NCBI RefSeq assembly: GCF_015712165.1
Contig: NZ_JADPZX010000001.1
Span: 5,964,001 to 6,028,000, forward strand
Length of the DNA: 64,000 nucleotides
From: Streptomyces spinoverrucosus
Lineage (GTDB): Bacteria > Actinomycetota > Actinomycetes > Streptomycetales > Streptomycetaceae
Direction of reading: 5' to 3'
A model generated the notes under the pieces. It saw nothing but the letters and a program-made list of their open reading frames with translations, did not search any database and had not been told where the DNA came from. The position numbers and the translations under genes were made by a program. Each line of letters begins with the position of its first letter. The stretch's first letter is position 1. Of the stretch, positions 16,379 to 24,144 are shown piece after piece.

Positions 16379-17008
16379 TCATTCGCTTCCCGTCAGATGC
16401 GCGAACACGACGACGTTCCCCTGATAGCCGGTGCTGCGCGAATAACCGCCGCCGCAGGTGATCACCCGCAGCTCGGGCCGGGCCGCCGCGCCGTACACCT
16501 TCTTGTCGGGGAAGTTCTTGGCGTCGTACACCTCGATCGCGTCCACCTGGAAGCGGGCCACGCTGCCGTCCCGCCGGTCCACCTCGATGGTGCTGCCCCG
16601 TTTGAGGGCGCCGAGGTGGTAGAAGACGGCGGGGCCGTCGGCGTTGTCGACGTGCCCGGCGACGATGGCGGTGCCGGTCTCGCCGGGGGTGGTGCCGGCC
16701 TCGTACCAGCCGGCGAGGTTCTTGTGCGTGGCGGGCGGCACGTCGAGGCTGCCGCTGCGGGTGAGGCCGAGGCCCGTCAGGGGCGCGTCCACGCGGATCG
16801 AGGGGATGCGGATGCGGTCCGGCGGGGACGGCGGCAGTCCGGGCACCGCGGACTGGCCGACGGCCGCTCCGATGTGCGCCTCGGCGGCCGACGGCTGGGG
16901 CGGGGCGGGTGCGTCGGGCCCGCTGGTCAGCAGCCACACGCCGGCGCACAGGGCGACGACGGTGACGCAGGCTATCGCGGCGTCGCCCGTGTTGCCGTTC
17001 CTGCCCAT
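16379..17008 (-). CDS. Class F sortase
   Basis: A 209-residue membrane-anchored transpeptidase with an N-terminal helix at residues 10-28 and a Pro/Ala-rich linker. Its catalytic domain shows VAGHVDN with the catalytic His, then VITCGG with the Cys, in the class F arrangement; the downstream active-site Arg is probably in GGYSRSTGYQ. It would cleave a sorting motif on an exported protein and attach it to the envelope. The only nearby candidate substrate is the exported protein encoded immediately upstream (17124-17642), 115 bp away on the same strand. Confidence 0.9.
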   Translation of the reverse strand: MGRNGNTGDAAIACVTVVALCAGVWLLTSGPDAPAPPQPSAAEAHIGAAVGQSAVPGLPPSPPDRIRIPSIRVDAPLTGLGLTRSGSLDVPPATHKNLAGWYEAGTTPGETGTAIVAGHVDNADGPAVFYHLGALKRGSTIEVDRRDGSVARFQVDAIEVYDAKNFPDKKVYGAAARPELRVITCGGGYSRSTGYQGNVVVFAHLTGSE

Positions 17009-17042
17009 GTCAGCCTCCCTGCCAAGACCGCTCGACCCGTTC

Positions 17043-17081
17043 CCCCTCCGGGCCGCGAGGGGCGTCGGACCCGGAGGGGGC
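17043..17081 (-). terminator. Hairpin between the surface-protein and sortase genes
   Basis: A perfect 11-bp inverted repeat (17043-17053 with 17071-17081) and a 17-nt loop lie between the two co-oriented genes. It could be a partial terminator or attenuator that sets a higher substrate-to-sortase ratio. Confidence 0.55.
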
Positions 17082-17123
17082 GGGGACTTGCGGTACCGGC
17101 GGACGGACAGCGGAGGGTGTCCG

Positions 17124-17642
17124 TCAGATCCCGTCGCCTCTCGCCCGGCGATGCAGGAGCCAGGTACCGCCCGCGGCGGCGACGGCGAGAGCCGCCACGC
17201 CGGCCGCGGTCTGCACGGGGTCGGGGCCCAGGGCGCCGCCGACCCCCGTATTCACACTTCCTCTGGGGTGCACATAGCCCCGTGCCGACTCCAGGACGAC
17301 CACCAGATCGCCCCGGACCTCCCGGCCGCCGGTGCACTTCGCGACGATCTCGTACGTCCCCGGCTGCGCGCTCGGCGGCACCCGGAACTGACCGATCGCC
17401 TCGCCCTCGTGCGTGCTGGGCGCGAGCGTGAAGTGCCCGGCCCCCACCGCGGTGGCGTCACCCTCCGCCGTACCGCCGTCCCCGCAGGCGGCGGTGTTCA
17501 CGGTGACGTCGCCGCCCGGCACCGCGGTGGACGGGAACACCTCCAGGTGCCCGCCGTCCGCGCCGTAGGCGGGCGCGGTGAGCGACCCCGCGGTGGCGAC
17601 GGTGAGCGCGGGACCGATCAGCAGACGGGCGGTACGTCGCAT
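17124..17642 (-). CDS. Exported single-anchor surface protein, candidate class F sortase substrate
   Basis: A 172-residue protein with a signal peptide (residues 1-28, ending PAYGA), a beta-rich ectodomain with two cysteines (TAACGDGG and VAKCTGG) and a C-terminal anchor. The anchor is a hydrophobic helix (VQTAAGVAALAVAAAGGTW) followed by LLHRRARGDGI, the layout of a sortase substrate. No LPXTG or LAXTG is present; the nearest motif before the helix is GSVNTGVGG. A strong GAGGAG site precedes the ATG. Its position directly before the sortase gene implies they work together. Confidence 0.75.
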   Translation of the reverse strand: MRRTARLLIGPALTVATAGSLTAPAYGADGGHLEVFPSTAVPGGDVTVNTAACGDGGTAEGDATAVGAGHFTLAPSTHEGEAIGQFRVPPSAQPGTYEIVAKCTGGREVRGDLVVVLESARGYVHPRGSVNTGVGGALGPDPVQTAAGVAALAVAAAGGTWLLHRRARGDGI

Positions 17643-17661
17643 CGATGCTCCTCACGAGGTC

Positions 17662-17685
17662 TGTCGCGGGCCTCGGCCCGCGACA
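17662..17685 (-). promoter_or_regulatory. Leader hairpin upstream of the surface-protein gene
   Basis: A perfect 10-bp inverted repeat (17662-17671 with 17676-17685) and a 4-nt CTCG loop begin 20 bp upstream of the start codon at 17642. It may stabilise the mRNA 5' end or act in regulation. Confidence 0.4.
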
Positions 17686-17930
17686 CCCCCATGTGTCGCC
17701 GTCGGTCGCGCCCGCACTTCCGAGGTAAAGGGCACGACGACGAGCCCGCTCCCTGAAGGGCCGTCAGATTTACGGTGAACGGGTGCCCCGGGGCACCCCG
17801 ACCCCTCGCTCTCACCCCCGTTCCCGCAGGTCACGACCGTATGAGGTGCGCCCGGGGCAAAAGAATCCGAAGGGCGCGCGGCGAAGGTGTGAACGGGTGA
17901 CCGCATCCGGGAGACACCGGCCTCGGCGAC

Positions 17931-17961
17931 TTGACCTCAACCTTGGTCGAGGTACCAGCCT
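17931..17961 (+). promoter_or_regulatory. SoxR-type promoter (MerR-family, 19-bp spacer)
   Basis: A TTGACC -35 at 17931-17936 and a CAGCCT -10 at 17956-17961 are separated by 19 bp, the long spacer typical of MerR-family targets. The near-palindrome CCTCAACC-TT-GGTCGAGG (17935-17952) fills the spacer and matches the CCTCAAG...TTGAGG pattern of SoxR boxes. The ATG at 17969 is 7 nt beyond the -10, so the mRNA would be leaderless. Confidence 0.65.
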
Positions 17962-17968
17962 GGTCGGC

Positions 17969-18568
17969 ATGACGAATTCCACCACCGACATGTCCGCCCA
18001 CCCCCTGAACGTCACCGCCGTCATCGGCAGCAACCGGCACGGCCGCTTCGGCCCCGTCGTCGCCGACTGGCTGCTCGACCGCGTCCGGGACCGCCCCGAC
18101 CTGGCCCTCGACGTGGTCGACGTGGCCGGGACCGACCTGCCGACGGACCTGGCGCCCACGCCCGAGGCCACCGCCGCCCTGTCGTCCATCACCCCGAAGC
18201 TCGCGGCGGCGGACGCGTTCGTCGTCGTCACCCCGGAGTACAACCACTCGTTCCCGGCCGGGCTGAAGAACCTCATCGACTGGCACTTCACCGAGTGGCG
18301 GGCCAAGCCCGTCGCCCTCGTCTCGTACGGCGGACTCGCGGGCGGTCTGCGCGCGGTCGAACACCTCCGTCAGGTCTTCGCCGAGCTCCACGCCACCACC
18401 GTCCGCGACACGGTGTCCTTCCACAACGCGGGCAGCGCCTTCGACGCCGACGGCCGCCTCAAGGACGCCACCGGCCCGAACGCCGCCGCGAAGACGATGC
18501 TGGACCAGCTGACATGGTGGGGCCGGGCCCTGCGGGAGGCGAGGGAACGGCGCCCGTACGGGGAGTGA
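17969..18568 (+). CDS. NADPH-dependent FMN reductase / quinone reductase family protein
   Basis: A 199-residue flavodoxin-fold protein. The phosphate-binding loop is in VIGSNRHGRFGPVVADWL, and the family signature TPEYNHSFPAGLKNLIDW follows at about residues 88-105, with VSYGGLAGGLRAVEHLRQVF after it. It would reduce FMN, quinones or azo compounds with NAD(P)H. The start is fixed by a SoxR-type promoter giving a leaderless mRNA; a longer in-frame extension to 17783 would swallow that promoter. In S. coelicolor a homologous reductase gene at this chromosomal position is, as I recall, a SoxR target induced by redox-active pigments. Confidence 0.88.
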   Translation: MTNSTTDMSAHPLNVTAVIGSNRHGRFGPVVADWLLDRVRDRPDLALDVVDVAGTDLPTDLAPTPEATAALSSITPKLAAADAFVVVTPEYNHSFPAGLKNLIDWHFTEWRAKPVALVSYGGLAGGLRAVEHLRQVFAELHATTVRDTVSFHNAGSAFDADGRLKDATGPNAAAKTMLDQLTWWGRALREARERRPYGE

Positions 18569-18617
18569 GCGGAGCCTCGGGACTTGAGTCCCTGCTGGAC
18601 GCGACGCCCGCAAAGGC

Positions 18618-18675
18618 AAGGCCGGCCGTCTCGCGGACGCCGTCGAAGGCGCCGCGGAGACGACCGGCCGGCCCT
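18618..18675. terminator. Bidirectional hairpin between convergent genes
   Basis: An imperfect inverted repeat with AGGCCGGCC and GTCTC arms pairs with GAGAC and GGCCGGCCCT between the reductase stop (18568) and the protease stop (18688). A smaller GGGACT-TG-AGTCCC palindrome lies at 18579-18592. Confidence 0.5.
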
Positions 18676-18687
18676 GCGGGACCCGGC

Positions 18688-20328
18688 TCAGCCCACGTTC
18701 ACCGCGCTCCAGGCCGAACCCACGGCCGCGTACTCCGCGCTACCCGCCCCGTACAGGTCCCGCGCCGCGTCCAGCGTCGCCGCGCGCGCCCCCGCGTAGT
18801 CGGTGGACGACGTCATGTAGACCGTCAGCGCCCGGTACCAGATGGCGCCCAGCTTGGCCCGGCCGATCCCCGTCACCGTCGAGCCGTCGCAGGTGGCGGA
18901 GTCGTGGGCCACGCCGTTGATGCTCTTCCCGCCGCTGCCCTCCGCCAGCAGGTAGGCGAAGTGGTTGCCGATGCCGGAGGAGTAGTGGACGTCCAGGCTG
19001 CCCGCGGTGGCGCTCCAGCAGTCCACCGAGAGGCCGTCGCGCGACGGGCGGTCCATGTACCGCAGCGCGCTCCGCCCGAAGCCCGCCCGCACGATCTTCT
19101 CGCCGATCAGCCAGTCGCCCTTGTCGGAGGCGTTGCCCGCGTGGAACTCCACCAGCGTGCCGAAGATGTCGGACGTGGCCTCGTTCAGCCCGCCGGACTC
19201 GCCCGAGTACGTCAGCGCGGCCGTCTTCGAGGTCACCCCGTGGGCCATCTCGTGGCCGGTGATGTCGAGGGAGACCAGCGGCCCCATGTTGGTGCCGTCA
19301 CCGTCGCCGTACGTCATGCAGAAGCAGGTGTCGTCCCAGAAGGCGTTGTTGTACCGGGTGCCGTAGTGCACGCGGCTGTACGAGCCCTTGCCGTCGCCCG
19401 CGATGCCGTTGCGCCCGTGGACGTCACGGAAGTAGTCCCAGGTGACGTCCGACCCGTACTGCGCGTCCACCGCCGCCGACGCCCGGTCCGTCATCGTGCC
19501 GTCGCCCCAGTGGTTGTCCGCGTCCGTGAAGACGGTCGCGGGGGCGCGCACGACACACAGCGTGCCGAGGAAACACAGGTCGGACCGGTTCGTGGCGTCA
19601 CCGGTGTACGTGCCGCCGCGCGTCGGGTCCGTCAGCTGGTACGACGATCCTGTCGCCGTCGTCTCCAGCGGAACCGTCCCGCCGTACAGCGACCGCCCGT
19701 CCCCGGACGCCGACTCCAGCGTGTCCCAGGCGTCGATCTGGGCGCCGGTCCGGGCGTCCGTCAGCACCGTGCGGCCCACCGGGTTGCCCTGTGCGTCCAG
19801 CGCGACCGCGTCGGTCCGCCAGGCCAGCTTCGGTGTGCCGTGCAGCGCGTCGACGACCAGCTCGGGCCTGGCGGTCAGCCGCTTCAGGGCCTCGCCGAGG
19901 CGCGTGGCGCGCAGGGAGTTGGCGGCGCGGTCGGCGGCCTTCGGGCCGGACAGCAGGGGGGTGACGGTGGGCAGGGAGAGGGCGCCGCGGGTCGCCCGGT
20001 CGGCGCCCCGGTAGGTGCCGTCCGGCGCCAGGTGGACGACGAAGTCGCCGCCGAGGACCGGGAGTTGGCGGTAGGTGCGGTCGTAGCGGACGTGCTGGGT
20101 GCCGTCCGCGTCGACGATCACGTCCCGCACCTTGGTGCCCTGGGCGGCGGTGAGACCGAGGGCGTCGGCCTGTTGCGCGAGCGCCGCGGTCGCGTTCTCG
20201 ATCGCCTGGGCCCGGGTGGGCCGGTCGGCCGCGCCGGCGGTGGTGGGGGAGAGGGCGGCGGCCAGCAGGGCGGCGGTTGCGGCGGTGACGGCGAGGCGGG
20301 AAGCTCGCGCGTGCCGTATTCGACTCAT
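18688..20328 (-). CDS. Secreted M4 (thermolysin-like) metallopeptidase
   Basis: About 546 residues from the ATG at 20328, which has a GGAG site; a longer frame to 20376 does not. It has a signal peptide (residues 1-34), an FTP/PepSY-type propeptide and then the catalytic domain. Zinc ligands are in ITGHEMAHGVTSKTA and the third ligand in SGGLNEATSDIFGTLVE. The proton-donor His is in the C-terminal domain near VHYSSGIGNHFAYLL. It degrades extracellular protein and cleaves its own propeptide. A perfect CATG-type palindrome lies 64 bp upstream. It is convergent with the FMN reductase gene. Confidence 0.93.
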   Translation of the reverse strand: MSRIRHARASRLAVTAATAALLAAALSPTTAGAADRPTRAQAIENATAALAQQADALGLTAAQGTKVRDVIVDADGTQHVRYDRTYRQLPVLGGDFVVHLAPDGTYRGADRATRGALSLPTVTPLLSGPKAADRAANSLRATRLGEALKRLTARPELVVDALHGTPKLAWRTDAVALDAQGNPVGRTVLTDARTGAQIDAWDTLESASGDGRSLYGGTVPLETTATGSSYQLTDPTRGGTYTGDATNRSDLCFLGTLCVVRAPATVFTDADNHWGDGTMTDRASAAVDAQYGSDVTWDYFRDVHGRNGIAGDGKGSYSRVHYGTRYNNAFWDDTCFCMTYGDGDGTNMGPLVSLDITGHEMAHGVTSKTAALTYSGESGGLNEATSDIFGTLVEFHAGNASDKGDWLIGEKIVRAGFGRSALRYMDRPSRDGLSVDCWSATAGSLDVHYSSGIGNHFAYLLAEGSGGKSINGVAHDSATCDGSTVTGIGRAKLGAIWYRALTVYMTSSTDYAGARAATLDAARDLYGAGSAEYAAVGSAWSAVNVG

Positions 20329-20391
20329 CGGTCTCCTCGGGAAGGCGCCGGAGTGGGGGGCGGCGCAGACGTTCACCGAGGTTTACGCGAT

Positions 20392-20405
20392 CATGACATG
20401 TCATG
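20392..20405. promoter_or_regulatory. Perfect 14-bp palindrome in the M4 protease promoter
   Basis: CATGACATGTCATG is self-complementary and is followed by a partial direct copy (CATGTC). It lies between the protease start (20328) and the divergent cyclotransferase gene (20438), so it may be a regulator site for either. Confidence 0.5.
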
Positions 20406-20437
20406 TCCATAGAGCATCTGAAGAGGGTGTGTGAGGG

Positions 20438-20866
20438 GTGAGAATCGTTTCTGTGACCCTCCCGTTCTTCGTCTACGGCACCCTCCGTCCCGGCGAGCCC
20501 AACCACGACTCCTTCCTGCGCGGCCGCACGCACACCGAGGAACCGGCCCGCCTCACGGGCGCGGTGCTGTACGACGGCCCCGGCTATCCGTACGCGGTGG
20601 AGGAGCCCGGCGGAATGGTGACCGGCGACCTGATCACGCCCGTCCCGGACGCCTACGACGAACTCCTCACCGTTCTCGACCGGTTGGAGGAGTACGCCCC
20701 GGGAAACGCCCGCAACCTCTACGAGCGCGTCAGCCGCGAGGTCGTCCGGGACACCGACGGGGCGGCGCTGCGGGCCTGGGTGTACGTGGCCGCGCCCGCC
20801 GTCGCCGCCCGGCTGCGGATGCGGGGCAAGCTGATCGAGGGCGGGGACTGGCTGGCGCGGGGCTGA
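20438..20866 (+). CDS. Gamma-glutamylcyclotransferase-fold protein (AIG2/YtfP-like)
   Basis: A 142-residue protein. The family motif VYGTLRPGEPNHDSFL forms the substrate-binding loop and LDRLEEYAPG carries the catalytic-type Glu. The C-terminal strand region WVYVAAPAVAARLRM fits the fold. Members release 5-oxoproline from gamma-glutamyl amines or act in gamma-glutamyl-amine metabolism; the substrate here is unknown. Candidate starts are GTG 20438 and GTG 20453; GAGGG just before 20438 fits the second start better by distance, so the N-terminus is uncertain by 5 residues. Confidence 0.82.
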   Translation: MRIVSVTLPFFVYGTLRPGEPNHDSFLRGRTHTEEPARLTGAVLYDGPGYPYAVEEPGGMVTGDLITPVPDAYDELLTVLDRLEEYAPGNARNLYERVSREVVRDTDGAALRAWVYVAAPAVAARLRMRGKLIEGGDWLARG

Positions 20867-20884
20867 ATGTGAGCCCGGCGGCGC

Positions 20885-23458
20885 CTACGCCTCCACCGCC
20901 TCCACGGCCTTCACCGCTTCCACCCGCACCGCACACGCCTTGAACTCCGGCATGCGGGAGGTCGGGTCCAGCGCCGGGTTGGTGAGGGTGTTGGCGCGGC
21001 CCTCGCCCGGCCAGTGGAACGGCATGAAGACGGTGTCCGGGCGGATGGACGTGGTGATCCGCGCCGGTGCCACCGCACGGCCCCGCCGGGACACGACCGC
21101 CACCGGGTCGCCCTCGGCCGCGCCCAGCCGCTCCGCCAGCCTCGGATGCAGCTCCACGAAGGGGCCCGGCGCGGCGGCGTTCAGCTCGTCGACGCGGCGC
21201 GTCTGGGCGCCGGACTGGTACTGGGCCACCACCCGACCGGTCGTCAGCAGCACTGGGTACTCGGCGTCGGGTTCCTCGGCGACGGCCCGATGCGAAACGG
21301 CCACGAAGCGGGCACGCCCGTCATCGGTGGCGAAACGGTCGAGGAACAGACGGGGCGTACCGGGGTGGACGCCCGGGGTTTCGTCGCCCTGCGCGGGGCC
21401 GTCCGGGTGGTACACGGCGAGCGCGAAATCCTCGGACCCGCCGACGACTTCGAACCCCGCACCCTTGCGGCCGTCGGCGCCCCGCGAGCCCGCGTCCATG
21501 GCCCCGGCCGCGCCCTCGAAGCGCGCGCCCATGGCGCCCTCGGCATCTTGCATGCCCTCGCCCTCGTGGTTGTCGGCGCCCCGCGGGCCCGCGTGCATGG
21601 GCCCGGCCGCGCCCTCGAAGCGCGCGCCCATGGCGCCCTCGGCATCTTGCGGGCCCGCACCCTTGTGGCTGTCGGCGCCCCGCGGGCCCGCGTGCATGGG
21701 GCCGGCCGCGCCCTCGAAGCGCGCGCCCATGGCGCCCTCGGCGCCTTGCATGCCCTCGCCCTCGTGGCCGTCGGCGCCCCGCGGGCCCGCGCCCCCGTGG
21801 TCGGCGGCGCCCTGAGAGACCGCGCCCCCAGGGCCCCCCGTCGCCCCCTCCTCCGGTGTCGGGCACGGCCAGAACACGCCGTTTTCCTCCGCCAGTCGGC
21901 GATACGTGATCCCGGAATAGTCCGCGGGCCCGCCCGCGCTCGCTCGGCGCAGTTCCTCGAAGACCTCCTCGGGGTCGGTCGGGAAGCCCTTCTCCACGCC
22001 GAGCCGGGCGGCCAGTTCGTGCATGACCTCCAGGTCGCTGCGGACGCCCTCCGGAGGGGTGATCGCCTGCCGCCGCAGCAGCACCCGGCCCTCCAGGTTG
22101 GTCGTGGTGCCGGTCTCCTCAGCCCACTGCGTCACCGGCAGCACGACGTCCGCGAGGGCCGCCGTCTCCGACAGCACCACATCGCACACGGCGAGGAAGT
22201 CGAGGGACTTGATCCGCTCCTCCACATGCGCGGCGCGCGGCGCCGACACCACCGGGTTGGAACCCATCAGCAGCAGCGCCCGGATGTCGGTGCCGAGCGC
22301 GTCCAGCAGCTCGTACGCGCTGCGTCCGGGCCCCGGCAGGCTGTCCGGGTCGACGCCCCACACGTCGGCCACATGCCGCCGCGCCGCCGGGTCGGTCAGC
22401 TTGCGGTAGCCGGGCAACTGGTCGGCCTTCTGCCCGTGTTCGCGCCCACCCTGCCCGTTGCCCTGCCCGGTCAGACAGCCGTACCCGGACAGCGGGCGCC
22501 CCGCCCGTCCCGTCGCCAGGCACAGGTTGATCCACGCGCCCACCGTGTCCGTGCCCTTGGACTGCTGCTCCGGCCCGCGCGCGGTGAGCACCATCGCGGC
22601 CTCCGGCTCGCAGAACAGCCGCACAGCCTCCCGAAGTTGAGGCACGGACACCCCGGTGATCCGCTCCACGTACTCCGGCCAGTGCGCCATCGCCGCGGCG
22701 CGCGCGTCCTCCCAGCCGGTCGTCCGCTCCAGGATGTACTCCGCGTCGGTCCGCCCCTCGGCGACGACCAGATGCAGCAGCCCCAGCGCGAGCGCGAGAT
22801 CGGTCCCCGGCCGGGGCGCGAGGTGCAGGTCGGCCTGCTCGGCGGTCTTCGTGCGGCGCGGGTCGACGACGATCAGCGTGCCGCCGTTGTCCTTCAGCTC
22901 GGTCAGATACCGCAGCGCGGGCGGCATGGTCTCCGCGAGGTTCGAGCCGACCAGGATCACGCACCCCGTCTTCGGGATGTCCTCCAGCGGGAAGGGCAGC
23001 CCCCGGTCCAGCCCGAAGGCCTTGGTCCCGGCCGCCGCGGCCGACGACATGCAGAACCGCCCGTTGTAGTCGATCTGGGAGGTGCCCAGCGCGATCCGCG
23101 CGAACTTGCCGAGCGTGTACGCCTTCTCGTTGGTCAGCCCGCCCCCGCCGAACACGCCCAGCGCGTCGGGCCCGTGCGCCGACCGGATCGAGGACAACCC
23201 CTCGGCGATCCGGTCCAGGGCCTCGTCCCAGCTCGCGGGTACCAGCTCGCCGCCCTCCCGCACCAGCGGCGAGGACAGCCGCACCCGCGACGACAGCACC
23301 GCCGGCGCCGTCCGGCCCTTGCCGCACAGCGCGCCCCGGTTCACGGGAAAGTCCACGCGCTCGGTCACCTCGACCGTCCCGTCCGGGGCGGGCGTGAGAT
23401 TCATCCCGCACTGCAGGGCGCAGTACGGGCAGTGCGTGGGCGTCGCGGAGGTTTCCAT
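20885..23458 (-). CDS. nasA: Assimilatory nitrate reductase catalytic subunit (molybdopterin), with repeat insertion
   Basis: An 857-residue protein that reduces nitrate to nitrite in the cytoplasm, feeding NirBD. The N-terminal [4Fe-4S] cysteines are Cys10, 13, 17 and 45 (HCPYCALQCG and GALCGKG). Mo-bisMGD domain landmarks follow: YNGRFCMSSAAAAGTKAFG, ILVGSNLAETMPPALRYL, GCLTGQGNGQGGREHGQKAD and MGSNPVVSAPRA. The C-terminal domain has YPVLLTTGRVVAQYQSGAQT and FVELHPRLAERLG. It is about 130-150 residues longer than usual because residues about 553-667 are a 33-residue tandem repeat lying between NGVFWPCP and PGTPRLFLDRFA, which are close together in relatives. No dedicated electron-transfer subunit is adjacent. 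Confidence 0.93.
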   Translation of the reverse strand: METSATPTHCPYCALQCGMNLTPAPDGTVEVTERVDFPVNRGALCGKGRTAPAVLSSRVRLSSPLVREGGELVPASWDEALDRIAEGLSSIRSAHGPDALGVFGGGGLTNEKAYTLGKFARIALGTSQIDYNGRFCMSSAAAAGTKAFGLDRGLPFPLEDIPKTGCVILVGSNLAETMPPALRYLTELKDNGGTLIVVDPRRTKTAEQADLHLAPRPGTDLALALGLLHLVVAEGRTDAEYILERTTGWEDARAAAMAHWPEYVERITGVSVPQLREAVRLFCEPEAAMVLTARGPEQQSKGTDTVGAWINLCLATGRAGRPLSGYGCLTGQGNGQGGREHGQKADQLPGYRKLTDPAARRHVADVWGVDPDSLPGPGRSAYELLDALGTDIRALLLMGSNPVVSAPRAAHVEERIKSLDFLAVCDVVLSETAALADVVLPVTQWAEETGTTTNLEGRVLLRRQAITPPEGVRSDLEVMHELAARLGVEKGFPTDPEEVFEELRRASAGGPADYSGITYRRLAEENGVFWPCPTPEEGATGGPGGAVSQGAADHGGAGPRGADGHEGEGMQGAEGAMGARFEGAAGPMHAGPRGADSHKGAGPQDAEGAMGARFEGAAGPMHAGPRGADNHEGEGMQDAEGAMGARFEGAAGAMDAGSRGADGRKGAGFEVVGGSEDFALAVYHPDGPAQGDETPGVHPGTPRLFLDRFATDDGRARFVAVSHRAVAEEPDAEYPVLLTTGRVVAQYQSGAQTRRVDELNAAAPGPFVELHPRLAERLGAAEGDPVAVVSRRGRAVAPARITTSIRPDTVFMPFHWPGEGRANTLTNPALDPTSRMPEFKACAVRVEAVKAVEAVEA
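21456..21800. repeat. 99-bp in-frame tandem repeat inside nasA
   Basis: The same unit begins at 21473, 21572, 21671 and 21770, exactly 99 bp apart, giving three full copies and partial ends. It encodes 33-residue units such as GAMGARFEGAAGPMHAGPR with few differences. Copies are nearly identical at DNA level, indicating recent expansion. Confidence 0.95.
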
Positions 23459-23481
23459 GCATTTCAGCGTGCGTCGGCCGT

Positions 23482-23509
23482 GTTACGTGCCGGGACGGCT
23501 CTTTGTTAC
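23482..23509 (-). promoter_or_regulatory. Weak GlnR-like site upstream of nasA
   Basis: On the minus strand two GTAAC half-sites occur 23 bp apart (complements of 23505-23509 and 23482-23486), 24-51 bp upstream of the nasA start. The spacing is one base off the 22-bp GlnR ideal and the middle GaAAc half-site is poor. nasA is an expected GlnR target. Confidence 0.4.
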
Positions 23510-23618
23510 ACGGACGCGACGGTGATCTCCCCGCCGGGGCCGGACCGCCGTGAGACACCCGGCCCCGATGGCCGGCCGGAGGCGGCGAAGCCCCCGCCCG
23601 GCCCCGGTCACCGCCGGA

Positions 23619-23924
23619 TCAGCACTCGTAGGCGTAGTAGGGGACGTCGCCCTCTTCCAGCCCGATGTACTCGGTCGTGTACGGGTCGATGTAGACACAG
23701 GACGGGTCGAAGCCGTCCACTTCGACCGAGGCGTAGATGCCGTGACCGCACTCGTTGTAGATCGCGGCCCAGCCGGCGCCGGAGCCGGTCAGGGTGGCGC
23801 AGCCCACGAGCGGCGTGGGGTCGTCCTCGTCGAAGGGAGCCGCCGAGGCGGCCGTGACGGCGGCCGGCGCCAGGAACAGCGCCGTGGTCACAGCGGTCAC
23901 GAGAGCGGTACGAAGCCGGGTCAT
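23619..23924 (-). CDS. Small secreted four-cysteine protein, possibly tendamistat-like
   Basis: A 101-residue protein from the ATG at 23924, which has an AGAGGA site. Residues 1-28 are a signal peptide (ALFLAPAAVTAASA). The mature 70 residues have four cysteines (GCATL, NECGHG, DPSCVYID and a C-terminal YEC) with gaps of 17, 17 and 25. This resembles the Streptomyces alpha-amylase inhibitor fold (tendamistat gaps 16, 18 and 28; similar CVTL, GC and terminal ARC context). The WRY contact triplet of tendamistat is absent, so an inhibitor function is unproven. Otherwise it is a hypothetical secreted protein. Confidence 0.7.
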   Translation of the reverse strand: MTRLRTALVTAVTTALFLAPAAVTAASAAPFDEDDPTPLVGCATLTGSGAGWAAIYNECGHGIYASVEVDGFDPSCVYIDPYTTEYIGLEEGDVPYYAYEC

Positions 23925-24144
23925 CGGTTGTCCTCTCTGCCGGGCAGGGGCAGCAACTGCCCCTGCCACGCGGGGAGTTGGCCTTACGAGCGACGACACT
24001 ATCCGTAATCGACCGGCTACGGAACGTACTCAAGTCGCTTGTCACGCCCCCGAGTGAGCAACTCCCGGCAAACCGACCTGACCTCACATCGGCCCAAAAG
24101 CCGCAGCTCAACGACCGTTTCCGGTCAAGATTCAGCCGACCTCG

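Noticed and set aside
21456..21800. Possible CRISPR array
   Set aside because: The 99-bp units are contiguous, in frame and without distinct spacers; they are a coding tandem repeat.
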